From K189A clade bacterium (GTDB taxonomy: Bacteria > Pseudomonadota > Gammaproteobacteria > Pseudomonadales > Azotimanducaceae): a DNA stretch of 37,021 nucleotides. Positions 1 through 7,839 of the stretch are shown here, piece by piece. How positions within the stretch are numbered: the first letter of the stretch is position 1; every line of letters starts with the position of its first letter. The stretch spans positions 1 to 37,021 of the forward strand of contig CACFGV010000020.1 of assembly GCA_902565895.1 (NCBI GenBank). The letters run 5' to 3'. Under the pieces are notes generated by a model, which saw only the letters and a list, made by a program, of their open reading frames with translations, made no database searches and was not told the origin of the DNA. The translations under genes and the position numbers were made by a program.

Positions 1-1
1 A

Positions 2-868
2 CCGATCGATCCCGCTTTTGCCGATGACGGCTGGACTCGGCTGACCCGCAATGTGACAGAATTGGCCAACCAAACCGCAGGCAAGGTGCCCGGCCTTTTA
101 CAGATTGCTGATTTCAAAACCATGGAAGAGATCAGAGGGCTGGTTGACGATACCGTAAAAGATCCTGATGTCGCAGAGAAACTCAAGGCGTATTACAACC
201 AGTTCTGCAAACGCCCTACGTTTAATGACTTTTATCTCGACACGTTTAATCGGCCCAACGTGGAACTGGTTGATGTAAGCGCCACACAGGGAGTCGAGGC
301 GATTACTGAAAACGGCATCATCGCCAACGACAAGGAGTACGCTGTTGACTGTATTGTTTATGCCAGCGGTTTTGAAATCACCTCCAGTTATGAGCGGCGT
401 CTCGGCATTCCAATCTTTGGCATTGGAGGCGAATCGATCTATGAACATTGGCGAGAGGGCATGCGTACCATGCATGGACTGATGGTTAGCGGTTTCCCAA
501 ACCTATTCCTATGCGGCGGCGGGTTTGTATTTCAACTCGGCGCCAATTACGCCCACGGCATCGATGTGCAAGCCGGACACGTGGCTTACACGATTACCGA
601 GTTGGGCAGTCGCGGCGTCAAAGCTGCAAACGTATCTATTACGGCAGAGGAGCGTTGGATTGCTGATCAGCTTGAAACTAAAGGCGGCGGCTTCGTACTT
701 GGGGGATCGCCAGACACCTGTACACCCGGCTATTACAATCAGGAGGGTACCACCCAGCGTTACCGCGATGTGCGTCGTGAGACCTACAGCAAAGGCGTTG
801 GCGCCTACATGAAGTTGCTGCGCCAGTGGCGTGAGGATGGCGAGTTGGAGGGTCTGGAGCTGAACTAA
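2..868 (+). CDS. Flavin-containing (Baeyer-Villiger type) monooxygenase, C-terminal part
   Basis: This is the 3' part of a gene that enters from outside the window; the frame is open to base 2, so the GTG at 53 is not a true start. The protein reads YNQFCKRPTFNDFYLDTFNR, then a segment ending in CIVYASGFEI. The first resembles the 'CKRP...Y..FNRPNV' stretch and the second the 'D..v.AtGF' motif of class B flavoprotein monooxygenases related to cyclohexanone monooxygenase. Family members insert oxygen next to a ketone using FAD and NADPH. The N-terminal FAD and NADPH Rossmann motifs would lie upstream and cannot be checked. It faces a secreted esterase on the other strand, a sensible partner for ester products, but no operon links them. 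The substrate is unknown. Confidence 0.8.
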   Translation, partial: PIDPAFADDGWTRLTRNVTELANQTAGKVPGLLQIADFKTMEEIRGLVDDTVKDPDVAEKLKAYYNQFCKRPTFNDFYLDTFNRPNVELVDVSATQGVEAITENGIIANDKEYAVDCIVYASGFEITSSYERRLGIPIFGIGGESIYEHWREGMRTMHGLMVSGFPNLFLCGGGFVFQLGANYAHGIDVQAGHVAYTITELGSRGVKAANVSITAEERWIADQLETKGGGFVLGGSPDTCTPGYYNQEGTTQRYRDVRRETYSKGVGAYMKLLRQWREDGELEGLELN

Positions 869-1126
869 GTTCGCAGATTTTGTTTTAACTCGTCAGAAAA
901 AATAATGCGCCCTTAGGAGTCTCTTTTCTAAGATCTCAGAAGGGCTGCGTGGTTCTGGCCAGCAAATAGTAGCGGAAAGCCTATTCAGCGCCGCCTGAAC
1001 ATGAAGGACTGTCCGTAAACAGCCGGGTAGGCGTATAACGAAAGATAGATGCTCTTTCGCTAGCTCCTACTATGGTTTCGCTCGAGCCCCAACGAAAAGC
1101 AACTGCAGGCGAGCACGAAGAACTTG
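869..1126. other. Intergenic spacer between convergent genes
   Basis: This 258-bp gap separates the ends of the monooxygenase and esterase genes. It holds two modest inverted repeats: gccctt/aagggc (909-914 and 940-945, with cttag/ctaag nested inside) and cgaaaga/tctttcg (1039-1045 and 1053-1059). Either could end transcription, but neither has a clear T-tract. No ORF in it looks real. Confidence 0.4.
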
Positions 1127-2626
1127 TTATCGACACTCGAAACTTTCCGAATTATTCGGATCGCCCGTGCCGTTGTAGCGCGCTAGTGCAGGATAGGGGC
1201 AGAGCGGTCGAGTAAAGTCATCGTCGGACGAGGCTGGCTGCCGAGTACGATCAAGCGAGAATCTTTTCATACCAGTCTTCGCCACTATTCTGTCAGGTGC
1301 TATACCGGTCTCGCGCCACATGACCAAGGGGTCCACATAATCTGCTACCCAAGCACCTGGGCCAGTGGAACAATGTACCATCCCAGGAACCATGAATAAA
1401 CGGAAAAATTCTGCGGTCTTTGCTGGACCACCATTTTGTTCCTCTGCCTCCGCAAGATAGTTTATGGCACGCTGAGGCCGCAAAGGATAATCGTTCCATC
1501 CCTGATACATTATCAGCTTTCCACCATTGGCAGCAAAGTCTCTCAGATTCGCAGTCTGGACGTCAGTCACAGCCATTGCCGGTGCTAGTTGGGTTCGGTC
1601 ATTGTTGGGATCAAACTCAGTAATATCGAATTCGGGCTCGTGTCGCATTAAGAGAGCGAGCGTGTCAGCCATACCTCCAATAAGAGACTCAGAGCCCAAG
1701 AGCGGATTCTTCAACATCCAGAACTCCCAGTCGCCCGCAGCCTCTGCTCCAGGTAAGACGCCTGGAGAAACCATCTGCCCGCTCCCATCAAACTGGTCGG
1801 CATACATGTAACGCGCCGTGTCGACCTGCCCAGCTGTGAGGCAATTACTGGTTTGCCCAGACGTGCAGACGAGCTTGTCGAGTTCAAGTCGCTCCTCAGT
1901 GCACAACCGAGGATCGTTAATTACGCCATCCTTTACTCCATCGAGGGAATCGCAGGCTCGCCGAGAATTATCATCCAGCAAGGTCATTGCCTCCCGCGTT
2001 AATGGACTCCTCTTCTGCTGTCTGGCAGCACCGATCATCCATGACGCGAATTCTGCGAATTCAAAGGCAGGTGCACCCGCGATAATACCGTCGTAATCGT
2101 TAGGAAACCGAATCGCTTCCATCAATGCGGCCCGACCGCCATTGGAGCAGCCGTTAAGATAGCTATATTGAATGGGCTTACCATAATACTGCTCAACGAC
2201 AGATTTACTGAACAAGGTCGCGAGGTGCACTCCTCGATAGGCGTAATCAATTGTAGCTTCCGGCTGGGACATAAACTCCATGGTTTGGCCTTCGTGCCCG
2301 GTATCAGTAGAGGCCATAGCAAAACCGCGGTTCAGAAGTGATGTGGTGTCGCCAATCGAACCTGCACCACCGCCTACGGTCGAAAACATGATACGCCCGT
2401 TCCATCCCCGGGTAGGCATCCGAACCTCGACACGAATCGCTCGATTTACAACCCCGCGCAAGCGGCAGTGCTCTGGATTATTGGCGTCGGCGGAAACCAA
2501 AAAACCAGGCTCAACCGCCCAAGAGAGGTCCGTCATCTTATACAGGTTATGGCAGTTCTCATTCGCAAAAGCTGTGATCGATTGCGAAATAGCGGCAATT
2601 ATCAGAACGATTCGTGTGCTCGTCAC
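1127..2626 (-). CDS. Secreted tannase/feruloyl esterase family protein
   Basis: An esterase of the tannase and feruloyl esterase family, which hydrolyses ester bonds of phenolic acids such as gallate or ferulate in the periplasm or outside the cell. From the chosen start it is 499 residues with an N-terminal signal peptide ending near AFA. The family's CS-D-HC signature is visible: Cys160-Ser161 in GCSNGG (Ser nucleophile), Asp379 in GWNDYPLRP and His418-Cys419 in MVPGMVHCSTG. A calcium-loop-like DSLDGVKDGVINDPRLC lies near residues 226-242. The open frame begins at a TTG (2632), but GGAG stands eight bases before the GTG at 2626, so that start is preferred. The gene is alone on its strand, with a 77-bp gap to the next gene upstream. 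The substrate is not predictable from sequence. Confidence 0.88.
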   Translation of the reverse strand: MTSTRIVLIIAAISQSITAFANENCHNLYKMTDLSWAVEPGFLVSADANNPEHCRLRGVVNRAIRVEVRMPTRGWNGRIMFSTVGGGAGSIGDTTSLLNRGFAMASTDTGHEGQTMEFMSQPEATIDYAYRGVHLATLFSKSVVEQYYGKPIQYSYLNGCSNGGRAALMEAIRFPNDYDGIIAGAPAFEFAEFASWMIGAARQQKRSPLTREAMTLLDDNSRRACDSLDGVKDGVINDPRLCTEERLELDKLVCTSGQTSNCLTAGQVDTARYMYADQFDGSGQMVSPGVLPGAEAAGDWEFWMLKNPLLGSESLIGGMADTLALLMRHEPEFDITEFDPNNDRTQLAPAMAVTDVQTANLRDFAANGGKLIMYQGWNDYPLRPQRAINYLAEAEEQNGGPAKTAEFFRLFMVPGMVHCSTGPGAWVADYVDPLVMWRETGIAPDRIVAKTGMKRFSLDRTRQPASSDDDFTRPLCPYPALARYNGTGDPNNSESFECR

Positions 2627-2703
2627 TGTCAATACTCCATTGCGAATGTTGTATCAGTTCGGTTGGACTGGCAATTGATCCATCCATTGTCTGCTTAGTA
2701 CTT

Positions 2704-3972
2704 TCAAAAGAACACAAAGGATCTAACAACAACGTTTTTTCTGCACCGCGCGTCTTCTGGTGCTGTGGGATCAATACAAGCGGAATGAAAAGACCAGCGA
2801 GATACCGAACCATCGGTTACGGAGTCGTAACATTTCAGCATTGACACTTCGTGAGGTGCTTGTAGAGGCAACCAATACCAATCATGCTCGGAGCGATAAG
2901 TGAAGCGTGTGGTCTCGCCTACTCTATCGTCATAAACTCTGTAATTATTGATATATGGTTGATCCGAAAATGAGGGCCACGCGCAAAGTACGAACGGATT
3001 TTGCTCCACTGTTTCCATCGGTTTAGCCAAATTTATTGACATAAAGCGTCTAGACATCCTTTCATCAGCTTGTGCGTGCGTAAAATTTTGAGTCCTGCCG
3101 AAATTCCTCAAATTCTCCGTTAACAACTCCCTGCACCTAACCCGGCCGCTATTATCGTTCAGATCGTTGTGGACAAGGTTCGCGTAATTTGCGTTCACAC
3201 CGGGATTCTTTTTATCCTGGTCTTCAGTTCGGTCACCTTCGTAATCTTTATCAAAGACATCATGGTTGTAGACTAGGGCGTCTACTGCATCCGGAAAGAA
3301 CTCCAACAGCAATTTTTCCATCTCAGGGTAAAAAATCCTTCGAACCTCTTCTGAATCATAAAAGTTTTCGCATTCGGATTCGCAGTGAGCCAAGGACAAC
3401 CCCAATCTGTCCATGCATTCAGCGCTCCGAGGGTCGAGACCATTATGGTATTCAGAGATTCTTCTGGCGTCCTTCAGAACCTGCGGAAAGTATAGGCTTC
3501 GTTTTGCGTTGTCGCGTTCATCCTTAGCCAATGCAGCTGCGTCTAGTTTTCGTGAGGGGTCTTTCCAAAGCGCGTTTGATGGGACTATGGAATACGAGGG
3601 CGCTTCGTGAATAGTATACTTCAGCGGCAAGGCTACGCCGCCCTCCGGCACGGAAATTTCGGCCGACTCTATATATTTCATGCACTCGGCATATCTGCGA
3701 AAGCCCTCACCCCACTTGGTGTGGATGGGACCAGGCGGAGCATTCTCTATAAGATCAAGTGTTTGTTGACCCTCCCCAGTGGCAATTTGTTGTAAGGCAT
3801 CTTCGGTCGCGGCTTCGGTGCCGGCATCGCCATTTACGTCCCTCGAAAGATAAGACCTCCCACCGTTTGCCGCGATAGGCAAAGCCTGCCCAACCGTGAG
3901 TTGCAGTTCAGGCACAAAAGCCTCAGATTCCGATACGACACGTTCGTTTTTATCGTCTCTAACAAAATTCAA
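2704..3972 (-). CDS. CmcJ/NvfI-family putative Fe(II)/2-oxoglutarate oxygenase
   Basis: The C-terminal two thirds match, as I recall it, the CmcJ/NvfI/GA4-desaturase-like family known from cephamycin biosynthesis and fungal secondary metabolism. Visible hallmarks are an ENFYDSEEVRRIFYPEMEKLL helix region (about 203-223), NYANLVHNDLN with His268-x-Asp270, RRFMSINLAKPMETVEQNP (308-326), VGETTRFTYRSEHDWYW (351-367), KCYDSVTDGS (380-389) and FHSACIDPTAPEDARC ending in VVVRSFVFF. His268, Asp270 and His396 would be the iron facial triad. Typical members are about 270-300 residues; this one has roughly 110 extra N-terminal residues without recognisable features. The start is TTG, supported by GGAGGG about six bases upstream. 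Base composition is AT-richer than the housekeeping genes. No biosynthetic partner genes are nearby, so the substrate is unknown. Confidence 0.7.
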   Translation of the reverse strand: MNFVRDDKNERVVSESEAFVPELQLTVGQALPIAANGGRSYLSRDVNGDAGTEAATEDALQQIATGEGQQTLDLIENAPPGPIHTKWGEGFRRYAECMKYIESAEISVPEGGVALPLKYTIHEAPSYSIVPSNALWKDPSRKLDAAALAKDERDNAKRSLYFPQVLKDARRISEYHNGLDPRSAECMDRLGLSLAHCESECENFYDSEEVRRIFYPEMEKLLLEFFPDAVDALVYNHDVFDKDYEGDRTEDQDKKNPGVNANYANLVHNDLNDNSGRVRCRELLTENLRNFGRTQNFTHAQADERMSRRFMSINLAKPMETVEQNPFVLCAWPSFSDQPYINNYRVYDDRVGETTRFTYRSEHDWYWLPLQAPHEVSMLKCYDSVTDGSVSRWSFHSACIDPTAPEDARCRKNVVVRSFVFF

Positions 3973-4004
3973 AATTACCCTCCAAAGGCCGTCCTTATGA
4001 GCGG

Positions 4005-4232
4005 CTAGCTTGCCCTGGTATCATGGAAATTATAGTTCCGTCTCCCTTTATATTCGTATATCTCTTGGCATTTAGCGCAACGACGTTGTTCTATTTCCCA
4101 TTCATCTCCAACGGACGGAGACTCCACTTTTCGCTCAAGAACTACCGTGTCCCAAGTTTTACATCTTGGGCATCTGCGCCGACGCTTTTCCGTTAAGTAA
4201 CTAAAGAAATAGCCCAGCAAGTCCCATCCCAA
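4005..4232 (-). CDS. Small zinc-ribbon protein, uncharacterised
   Basis: A predicted 75-residue protein with two CxxC knuckles, CPRC (about 21-24) and CAKC (about 52-55), as in a treble-clef or zinc-ribbon fold. Before them is a basic stretch (EKRRRRCPRC) and a short aromatic N-terminus. The function is unknown; zinc ribbons bind nucleic acid or protein. The start is uncertain: the frame opens with TTG at 4232 and stays open upstream through the overlapping signal-peptide-like ORF at 4193-4282, which runs in another frame. Either the true start is inside, or the gene was joined to a foreign 5' end. The next gene upstream on this strand is the small lipoprotein. Confidence 0.5.
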   Translation of the reverse strand: MGWDLLGYFFSYLTEKRRRRCPRCKTWDTVVLERKVESPSVGDEWEIEQRRCAKCQEIYEYKGRRNYNFHDTRAS

Positions 4233-4282
4233 CCAAAAGTAGCAGCGATAGCTGATAGTGTGAGTAGAGTTAGGTGTTTCAT
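4193..4282 (-). pseudogene. Truncated signal-peptide ORF, copy of the 5' end of the TonB-like gene
   Basis: A 29-codon ORF begins MKHLTLLTLSAIAATFGW and stops after WAISLVT. Its first ~55 bases are about 80% identical by eye to the 5' end of the TonB-domain gene at 6955 (MKHLPLLILLFLATTFGW). After FGW the similarity stops and the reading frame ends inside the zinc-ribbon gene. It looks like the broken 5' end of a duplicated secreted-protein gene. A working leader peptide is possible but no strong ribosome site is seen. Confidence 0.5.
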
Positions 4283-4363
4283 TTGAATACGTGCTTTGAC
4301 TTTAAATCGCCTACTGGAAAAAAAGTAATCGTTAAGCAAAAAGCAATGCACATAGCAGGTGGA

Positions 4364-4567
4364 TTACCGCGAAGAGTCGTCATTGCATATCGATGGCTCT
4401 ACTTTTACTCCTGCTTGGAAACATTCCCGTAGAATCAGTTCGCCGTCATTATTAAAGGTTTCTTCGAACCCATGTTTTTTTCCATCTACCCAGGTGGTTA
4501 CGATCTTTTTGCCGCATCCCGTTATAAAAACGCAAGCTAAAAGCGCTATTGATAGGCGCAAGATCAT
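4364..4567 (-). CDS. Small lipoprotein with MORN-like segment
   Basis: A 67-residue predicted lipoprotein. The chosen ATG at 4567 has GAGGA seven bases upstream; an in-frame ATG at 4594 lacks this and would put charged residues before the signal. The signal peptide MILRLSIALLACVFITGC has a lipobox-like ITGC, so the Cys would be lipidated and the rest periplasmic. The mature part contains TWVDGKKHGFEETFNNDGEL, which resembles one or two MORN-type repeats (W.dGkk.G....y..G), as in YwqK-like small proteins. The function is unknown. It is separated from the zinc-ribbon gene by 131 bp. Confidence 0.55.
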   Translation of the reverse strand: MILRLSIALLACVFITGCGKKIVTTWVDGKKHGFEETFNNDGELILRECFQAGVKVEPSICNDDSSR

Positions 4568-4844
4568 AGTTGTTCCTCTAATTATTTCTTTCATTATAGC
4601 TTGAGTACCCGCTGCAGGCTCCTTCTTTGAGAAAGGTATGCACCCTGAAAAGGCTAGAAAGTCTGCAGGCGTCTCGCACTGATTACTTGCCCTCTAGCAA
4701 CCCCACTGCCTTCGCCTGAGCCATTGATCTTCGGATTTCACGGGCGTTGGTATTAGTTCTCGAGACACACTTCCGACCAGCTTTTACCGCACATCCGGCT
4801 GGTGAGGTTTTAAACTACTGGAACCTTATCAGAAGGGATTAGTA

Positions 4845-5816
4845 ATGATTGAGTTGACTGCTTTCATTCCGGGCAATTCCAGGTTTACGTTTGTCGAAGA
4901 CTTGTTTCAAGAAGGCGTTGAAATAGCTTTCGTTCTTGGACCTGTTTACGTGCTTTCGCTAGCAATGTGTTTTTTTAACCGGGAGGCTCGTGAAAAGTAT
5001 GGCTTTTGGTCGGTTCATATGCAGTGCTTTAGCAGGGCGTCTCTAGATACGGGGCTTGTTATTGGCATCTGCGGCAGCATGATTGGCGTTGTAGCTATGA
5101 CTTTACAAACGTCAGTAATAGATTTCGAAAGAGCTATTGGCATTGCCCTACTAACCATGCTCTGGGGCGGCATTTTTGTCGGTTTGGGTTATTTTCTGAA
5201 TAATCCCGATATAAATATCAAGGCAAGAATATCAGCGCGAGGAATGGTTACCGGCTTAACGCTTTTTGCTGGCGCCGTCCTTATCCTGTTAGAAGGAACA
5301 AAACTTCCTTGGCTTTCTACTTTCTCGCCTTTCGCCTCTGTAGCCATTATTCCTTATGCGATAGTGCTTCTACTTTGTTGTAGCTTTTTTAAATTCGCCG
5401 GCAAGCCTTGGGTGGTGTCTTTCACAGACGCAAACCTATTAGCAACAATAGGAGGGCTCGGTATGGGCATAGTGCTGTGGTTTAAATCGGGCGGCGGCTA
5501 TGAGGATAGTCGCGCTGCAATTTACGCCTGTGCTCTCATAGTGATGTGGGGATCTATTCTGTATGTGTTTGCGTACATCGCTGCTCTTTTCCTTGGCACT
5601 CAAGAACAAGGTAATTACCAAACCAAGACATGGCATTTGTCAGAAGCCGCCGTGTTTTTCATCTTCCTTCTCTATGCGCCTGTAGGCGCCACAGAATGGA
5701 ATAGAGAATCACAGGACCAAGCAGTACAGGAAGCTAACAATCAGGCTCAGCAACAAGAAATTGATGCCCTGAAGGCTCAGATAGCTATCTTAATTAAGCA
5801 AGCTGAGAAGACTTGA
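4845..5816 (+). CDS. Polytopic membrane protein with duplicated MotA/ExbB-like core
   Basis: A 323-residue membrane protein with about eight hydrophobic segments (about 25-43, 69-87, 97-118, 134-150, 163-184, 196-213, 225-250, 266-282) and a Gln-rich coiled-coil-like tail (288-323). Residues 70-120 read GLVIGICGSMIGVVAMTL ... AIGIALLTMLWGGIFVGLGY, close to the two core helices of the MotA/TolQ/ExbB proton-channel family (G..G.v.G ... A.a..L.T...G). Residues 198-250 repeat this pattern (LLATIGGLGMGIVLW ... AAIYACALIVMWGSILYVF), which suggests an internal duplication. In the family such proteins pass protons to drive work across the envelope. It converges with a TonB-C-domain gene 95 bp away. 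No ExbD-like partner is seen. The duplication and the channel role are inferences. Confidence 0.55.
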   Translation: MIELTAFIPGNSRFTFVEDLFQEGVEIAFVLGPVYVLSLAMCFFNREAREKYGFWSVHMQCFSRASLDTGLVIGICGSMIGVVAMTLQTSVIDFERAIGIALLTMLWGGIFVGLGYFLNNPDINIKARISARGMVTGLTLFAGAVLILLEGTKLPWLSTFSPFASVAIIPYAIVLLLCCSFFKFAGKPWVVSFTDANLLATIGGLGMGIVLWFKSGGGYEDSRAAIYACALIVMWGSILYVFAYIAALFLGTQEQGNYQTKTWHLSEAAVFFIFLLYAPVGATEWNRESQDQAVQEANNQAQQQEIDALKAQIAILIKQAEKT

Positions 5817-5828
5817 GCTAATAAGAGG

Positions 5829-5850
5829 CGGGGTCATCTATTCAACCCCG
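5829..5850 (+). terminator. Candidate hairpin after the MotA-like gene
   Basis: The inverted repeat cggggt/accccg with a 10-base loop lies 13 bp after the stop codon. There is no T-tract, so it is a weak terminator candidate; it sits between two convergent genes and could serve either. Confidence 0.35.
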
Positions 5851-5911
5851 AGATAACAGTCAAGTTGGTCAAGTTGTTATTGGTTTTAGAAAGATACCCA
5901 AGAGAGGGTGC

Positions 5912-6955
5912 TTATGCGCCGTCAATAATGTCAAAAGAGGAAGCAGGGTCGCCTACGACATACATTGAGCATTTGCCCAAATCCTTTTTTACAGTGTAGA
6001 TGATGTCTTCTGTGACTGGAAAAGCTACGCTCCCTTTCTCGCAAAAGAGTTTCACTTCCGCTAGACGGCCATCTACCTTCGATAGAGCAAATGACTTCTT
6101 GGATAATTTGTAGAAGAAGCTATAGCCGCCAGTAATCGTCCCCCGCACGGACGTTGCTCCATCACTCGCAATCAAGCTTTCAATTTCCGCAACTTGCGTC
6201 TCTAATTTTTTTAGCAACTGTTCATCAGTCAGCTTAGTTTTCAAGCTGCTCCAAGTTTCAACCGCGGCCCTAAGATGTCCAGTAGCCATTTCTGCTTGCA
6301 TCAACCCAAGCATGATACCGCTGACTTGGCCGTCAGTTAAAAACCCCTCGCCTTCATTTAAAGCCAACGTCCCTGAATACGCTCGTCTCACGCCCTTGTA
6401 ATCGCCTTTTGCTGCGGCGTAAGCACCTTTTATGAATCCATCCAACGCACCCTCGTAGAGGGTAGTAACCTCAACCTTTTCAAGCTTACTTATCAAGGAT
6501 TCTGCCTCGGCGAGATCGTTGCTCTTCAATGCATTCGTAAGCTTTTTGAAAAGGGCGGCGAACTGTTGCGACCAGATCTTCCCTGAATCTGCCATAGCAA
6601 ATCTTATTAGCGCCGACGCGCTAGCGTCTATTGGTTTGCCCTGATACTCCGCAGGCTGGTATTTATACTTTCTTGCGGCTTTGATCGCAGCCCTTTCTAT
6701 GGATCGATCTCCATTGCTGTCCACGATTTCTATGTCGTAAGTGTTACCCGAAGGATCTACCATATAATGCAATTGCACCCAGCCCTCTATACCGCGAGCC
6801 CTTGCCCTCGCAGGATACTTTGGATTAGGCATTTTGTTGGGAACAGGCGGCGAATAAACACTCACGTCAACCTGCTTCTCACTTGTGGGTTGAGATTCTC
6901 CCCAACCAAAAGTAGTAGCGAGGAATAGCAGTATGAGGAGAGGGAGGTGTTTCAT
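5912..6955 (-). CDS. Periplasmic protein with N-terminal TonB C-terminal domain
   Basis: A 347-residue exported protein. Signal peptide MKHLPLLILLFLATTFGWGE is followed at about residues 33-120 by a TonB C-terminal-like domain: PPVPNKMPNPKYPARARARG, then GWVQLHYMVDPSGNTYDIEI, RAAIKAARKYKYQPAEYQGK and SALIRFAM. The remaining ~220 residues are helical and look TPR-like (GDYKGVRRAYSGTLALNEGEG and similar), ending in a small beta-rich part. Unlike classic TonB there is no membrane anchor, proline-rich linker or C-terminal placement of the domain, so it is unlikely to energise receptors in the usual way. It is the last gene of a four-ORF cassette; its ATG shares ATGA with the stop of the preceding gene, implying coupled translation. 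The convergent MotA/ExbB-like gene makes a functional link plausible but unproven. Confidence 0.65.
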   Translation of the reverse strand: MKHLPLLILLFLATTFGWGESQPTSEKQVDVSVYSPPVPNKMPNPKYPARARARGIEGWVQLHYMVDPSGNTYDIEIVDSNGDRSIERAAIKAARKYKYQPAEYQGKPIDASASALIRFAMADSGKIWSQQFAALFKKLTNALKSNDLAEAESLISKLEKVEVTTLYEGALDGFIKGAYAAAKGDYKGVRRAYSGTLALNEGEGFLTDGQVSGIMLGLMQAEMATGHLRAAVETWSSLKTKLTDEQLLKKLETQVAEIESLIASDGATSVRGTITGGYSFFYKLSKKSFALSKVDGRLAEVKLFCEKGSVAFPVTEDIIYTVKKDLGKCSMYVVGDPASSFDIIDGA

Positions 6956-7464
6956 TGTTCTTCTATCAATGAAAGACGCATCGAATTTTTGTCTGGCGTA
7001 CAGGATGGCTGGCCTTCTTCAATTAGAGCAACGAAGCGGGGATTTAGCATTGGCCGCCTCAAAAGATAAATATCACGCGAGTCAGACAGTGCAATTCTGC
7101 ATGCTAACTGGTAAACCGCGAGCTTTGCCTTCCAAACATTTTCATCAATAAGGCCAAGCTCATGTTGAAGGAAGTCATTTTCCGCTATAAACCAAAACGC
7201 ATGTGTTTGATTGTGCGTCAACCATTCGTATTCCTTGGTTGCAGGTTTTACTCCGTTCACTTGGAGTAAATATTCGTGATAACTGAGGCCTTGCTCAGCA
7301 AGTGAGTCTATCGCGGCCAAGAAGTAGCCTGTTCTCACTGAGTTTTGTGCGGCCAGCGCAATCTCTTGCGATTGCTTCATTTGCAACCCAACGAAGATTA
7401 GAGAGCCCATTACTCCAAACATCGCGAGGGTCTGTACTATGGTGTTCAAATCTATCTTTTTCAT
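6952..7464 (-). CDS. Single-pass membrane protein, uncharacterised
   Basis: A 170-residue protein with one N-terminal membrane helix (about 8-28, VQTLAMFGVMGSLIFVGLQM) followed by MKQSQEIALAAQNS and a helical soluble domain of about 130 residues. This layout (helix, then 'lq.kQsq.iA.aaQ') recurs in uncharacterised proteins that I recall from marine gammaproteobacteria; no function is known to me. Translational coupling is visible on both sides: its ATG overlaps the stop of the 20-codon ORF and its stop overlaps the ATG of the TonB-domain gene, both as ATGA. This argues that all are made together at similar levels. Confidence 0.6.
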   Translation of the reverse strand: MKKIDLNTIVQTLAMFGVMGSLIFVGLQMKQSQEIALAAQNSVRTGYFLAAIDSLAEQGLSYHEYLLQVNGVKPATKEYEWLTHNQTHAFWFIAENDFLQHELGLIDENVWKAKLAVYQLACRIALSDSRDIYLLRRPMLNPRFVALIEEGQPSCTPDKNSMRLSLIEEQ

Positions 7465-7523
7465 GAGATATCACGTTCGCTTTCATCTGAAGCAGCGATT
7501 ACTAATGTGATGAGTCCTTTCAT
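7461..7523 (-). CDS. 20-residue mini-ORF in the coupled cassette
   Basis: A tiny ORF, MKGLITLVIAA followed by SDESERDIS. It has a good ribosome site (AAGGAAG) just before its ATG, its start overlaps the stop of the upstream small membrane protein (ATGA), and its own stop overlaps the ATG of the 170-residue gene (ATGA). It could be a real microprotein, a coupling device that hands ribosomes onward, or the residue of a shortened signal peptide. Confidence 0.45.
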   Translation of the reverse strand: MKGLITLVIAASDESERDIS

Positions 7524-7684
7524 TCTTCTTCCTTAGATCGCTTCTTGTTGCTTGTAAAAACCAACGGCGGCAGTACAAATAACAAAGGCAACAAGAATAA
7601 CTCTGCGTTTGCGCTGATCTTGAATACCAAAAAGCAACAATAGAGAGCTAAGACTGCAATTAGGATGTGTTGTAGCTGGGGCAT
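7520..7684 (-). CDS. Small membrane protein, two helices
   Basis: A 54-residue protein with two hydrophobic segments (about 4-22 and 27-44) and a charged tail, NKKRSKEEE. It opens the four-ORF cassette. The ATG at 7684 is chosen because it places the first helix at the N-terminus; the frame also has a GTG at 7705, and neither has a strong ribosome site. Its TGA overlaps the next ATG. An ORF in another frame (7533-7748) crosses the same DNA but gives an unlikely protein. The function is unknown. Confidence 0.45.
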   Translation of the reverse strand: MPQLQHILIAVLALYCCFLVFKISANAELFLLPLLFVLPPLVFTSNKKRSKEEE

Positions 7685-7839
7685 GGCCAAACGATACCCA
7701 AACACCTTGCATGACGCACGGGTTCACTGCTTTCTCAAGCAAACCCAATAGGTTATCAAATATTCAACAATTGACTCTCTCTGGTGTGCTACTTTCCGTA
7801 ATGCGATGCCGCACAATTTAAAAAAGCAAGGAACTTTTT

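Noticed and set aside
7533-7748. A 71-codon minus-strand ORF containing VSFGHAPATTHPN, overlapping the small membrane protein gene
   Set aside because: The string reminds me of one that recurs in many unrelated hypothetical proteins, so it probably reflects a repeated DNA segment translated in frame rather than a gene. It has no convincing ribosome site, and the overlapping frame fits the coupled cassette better.
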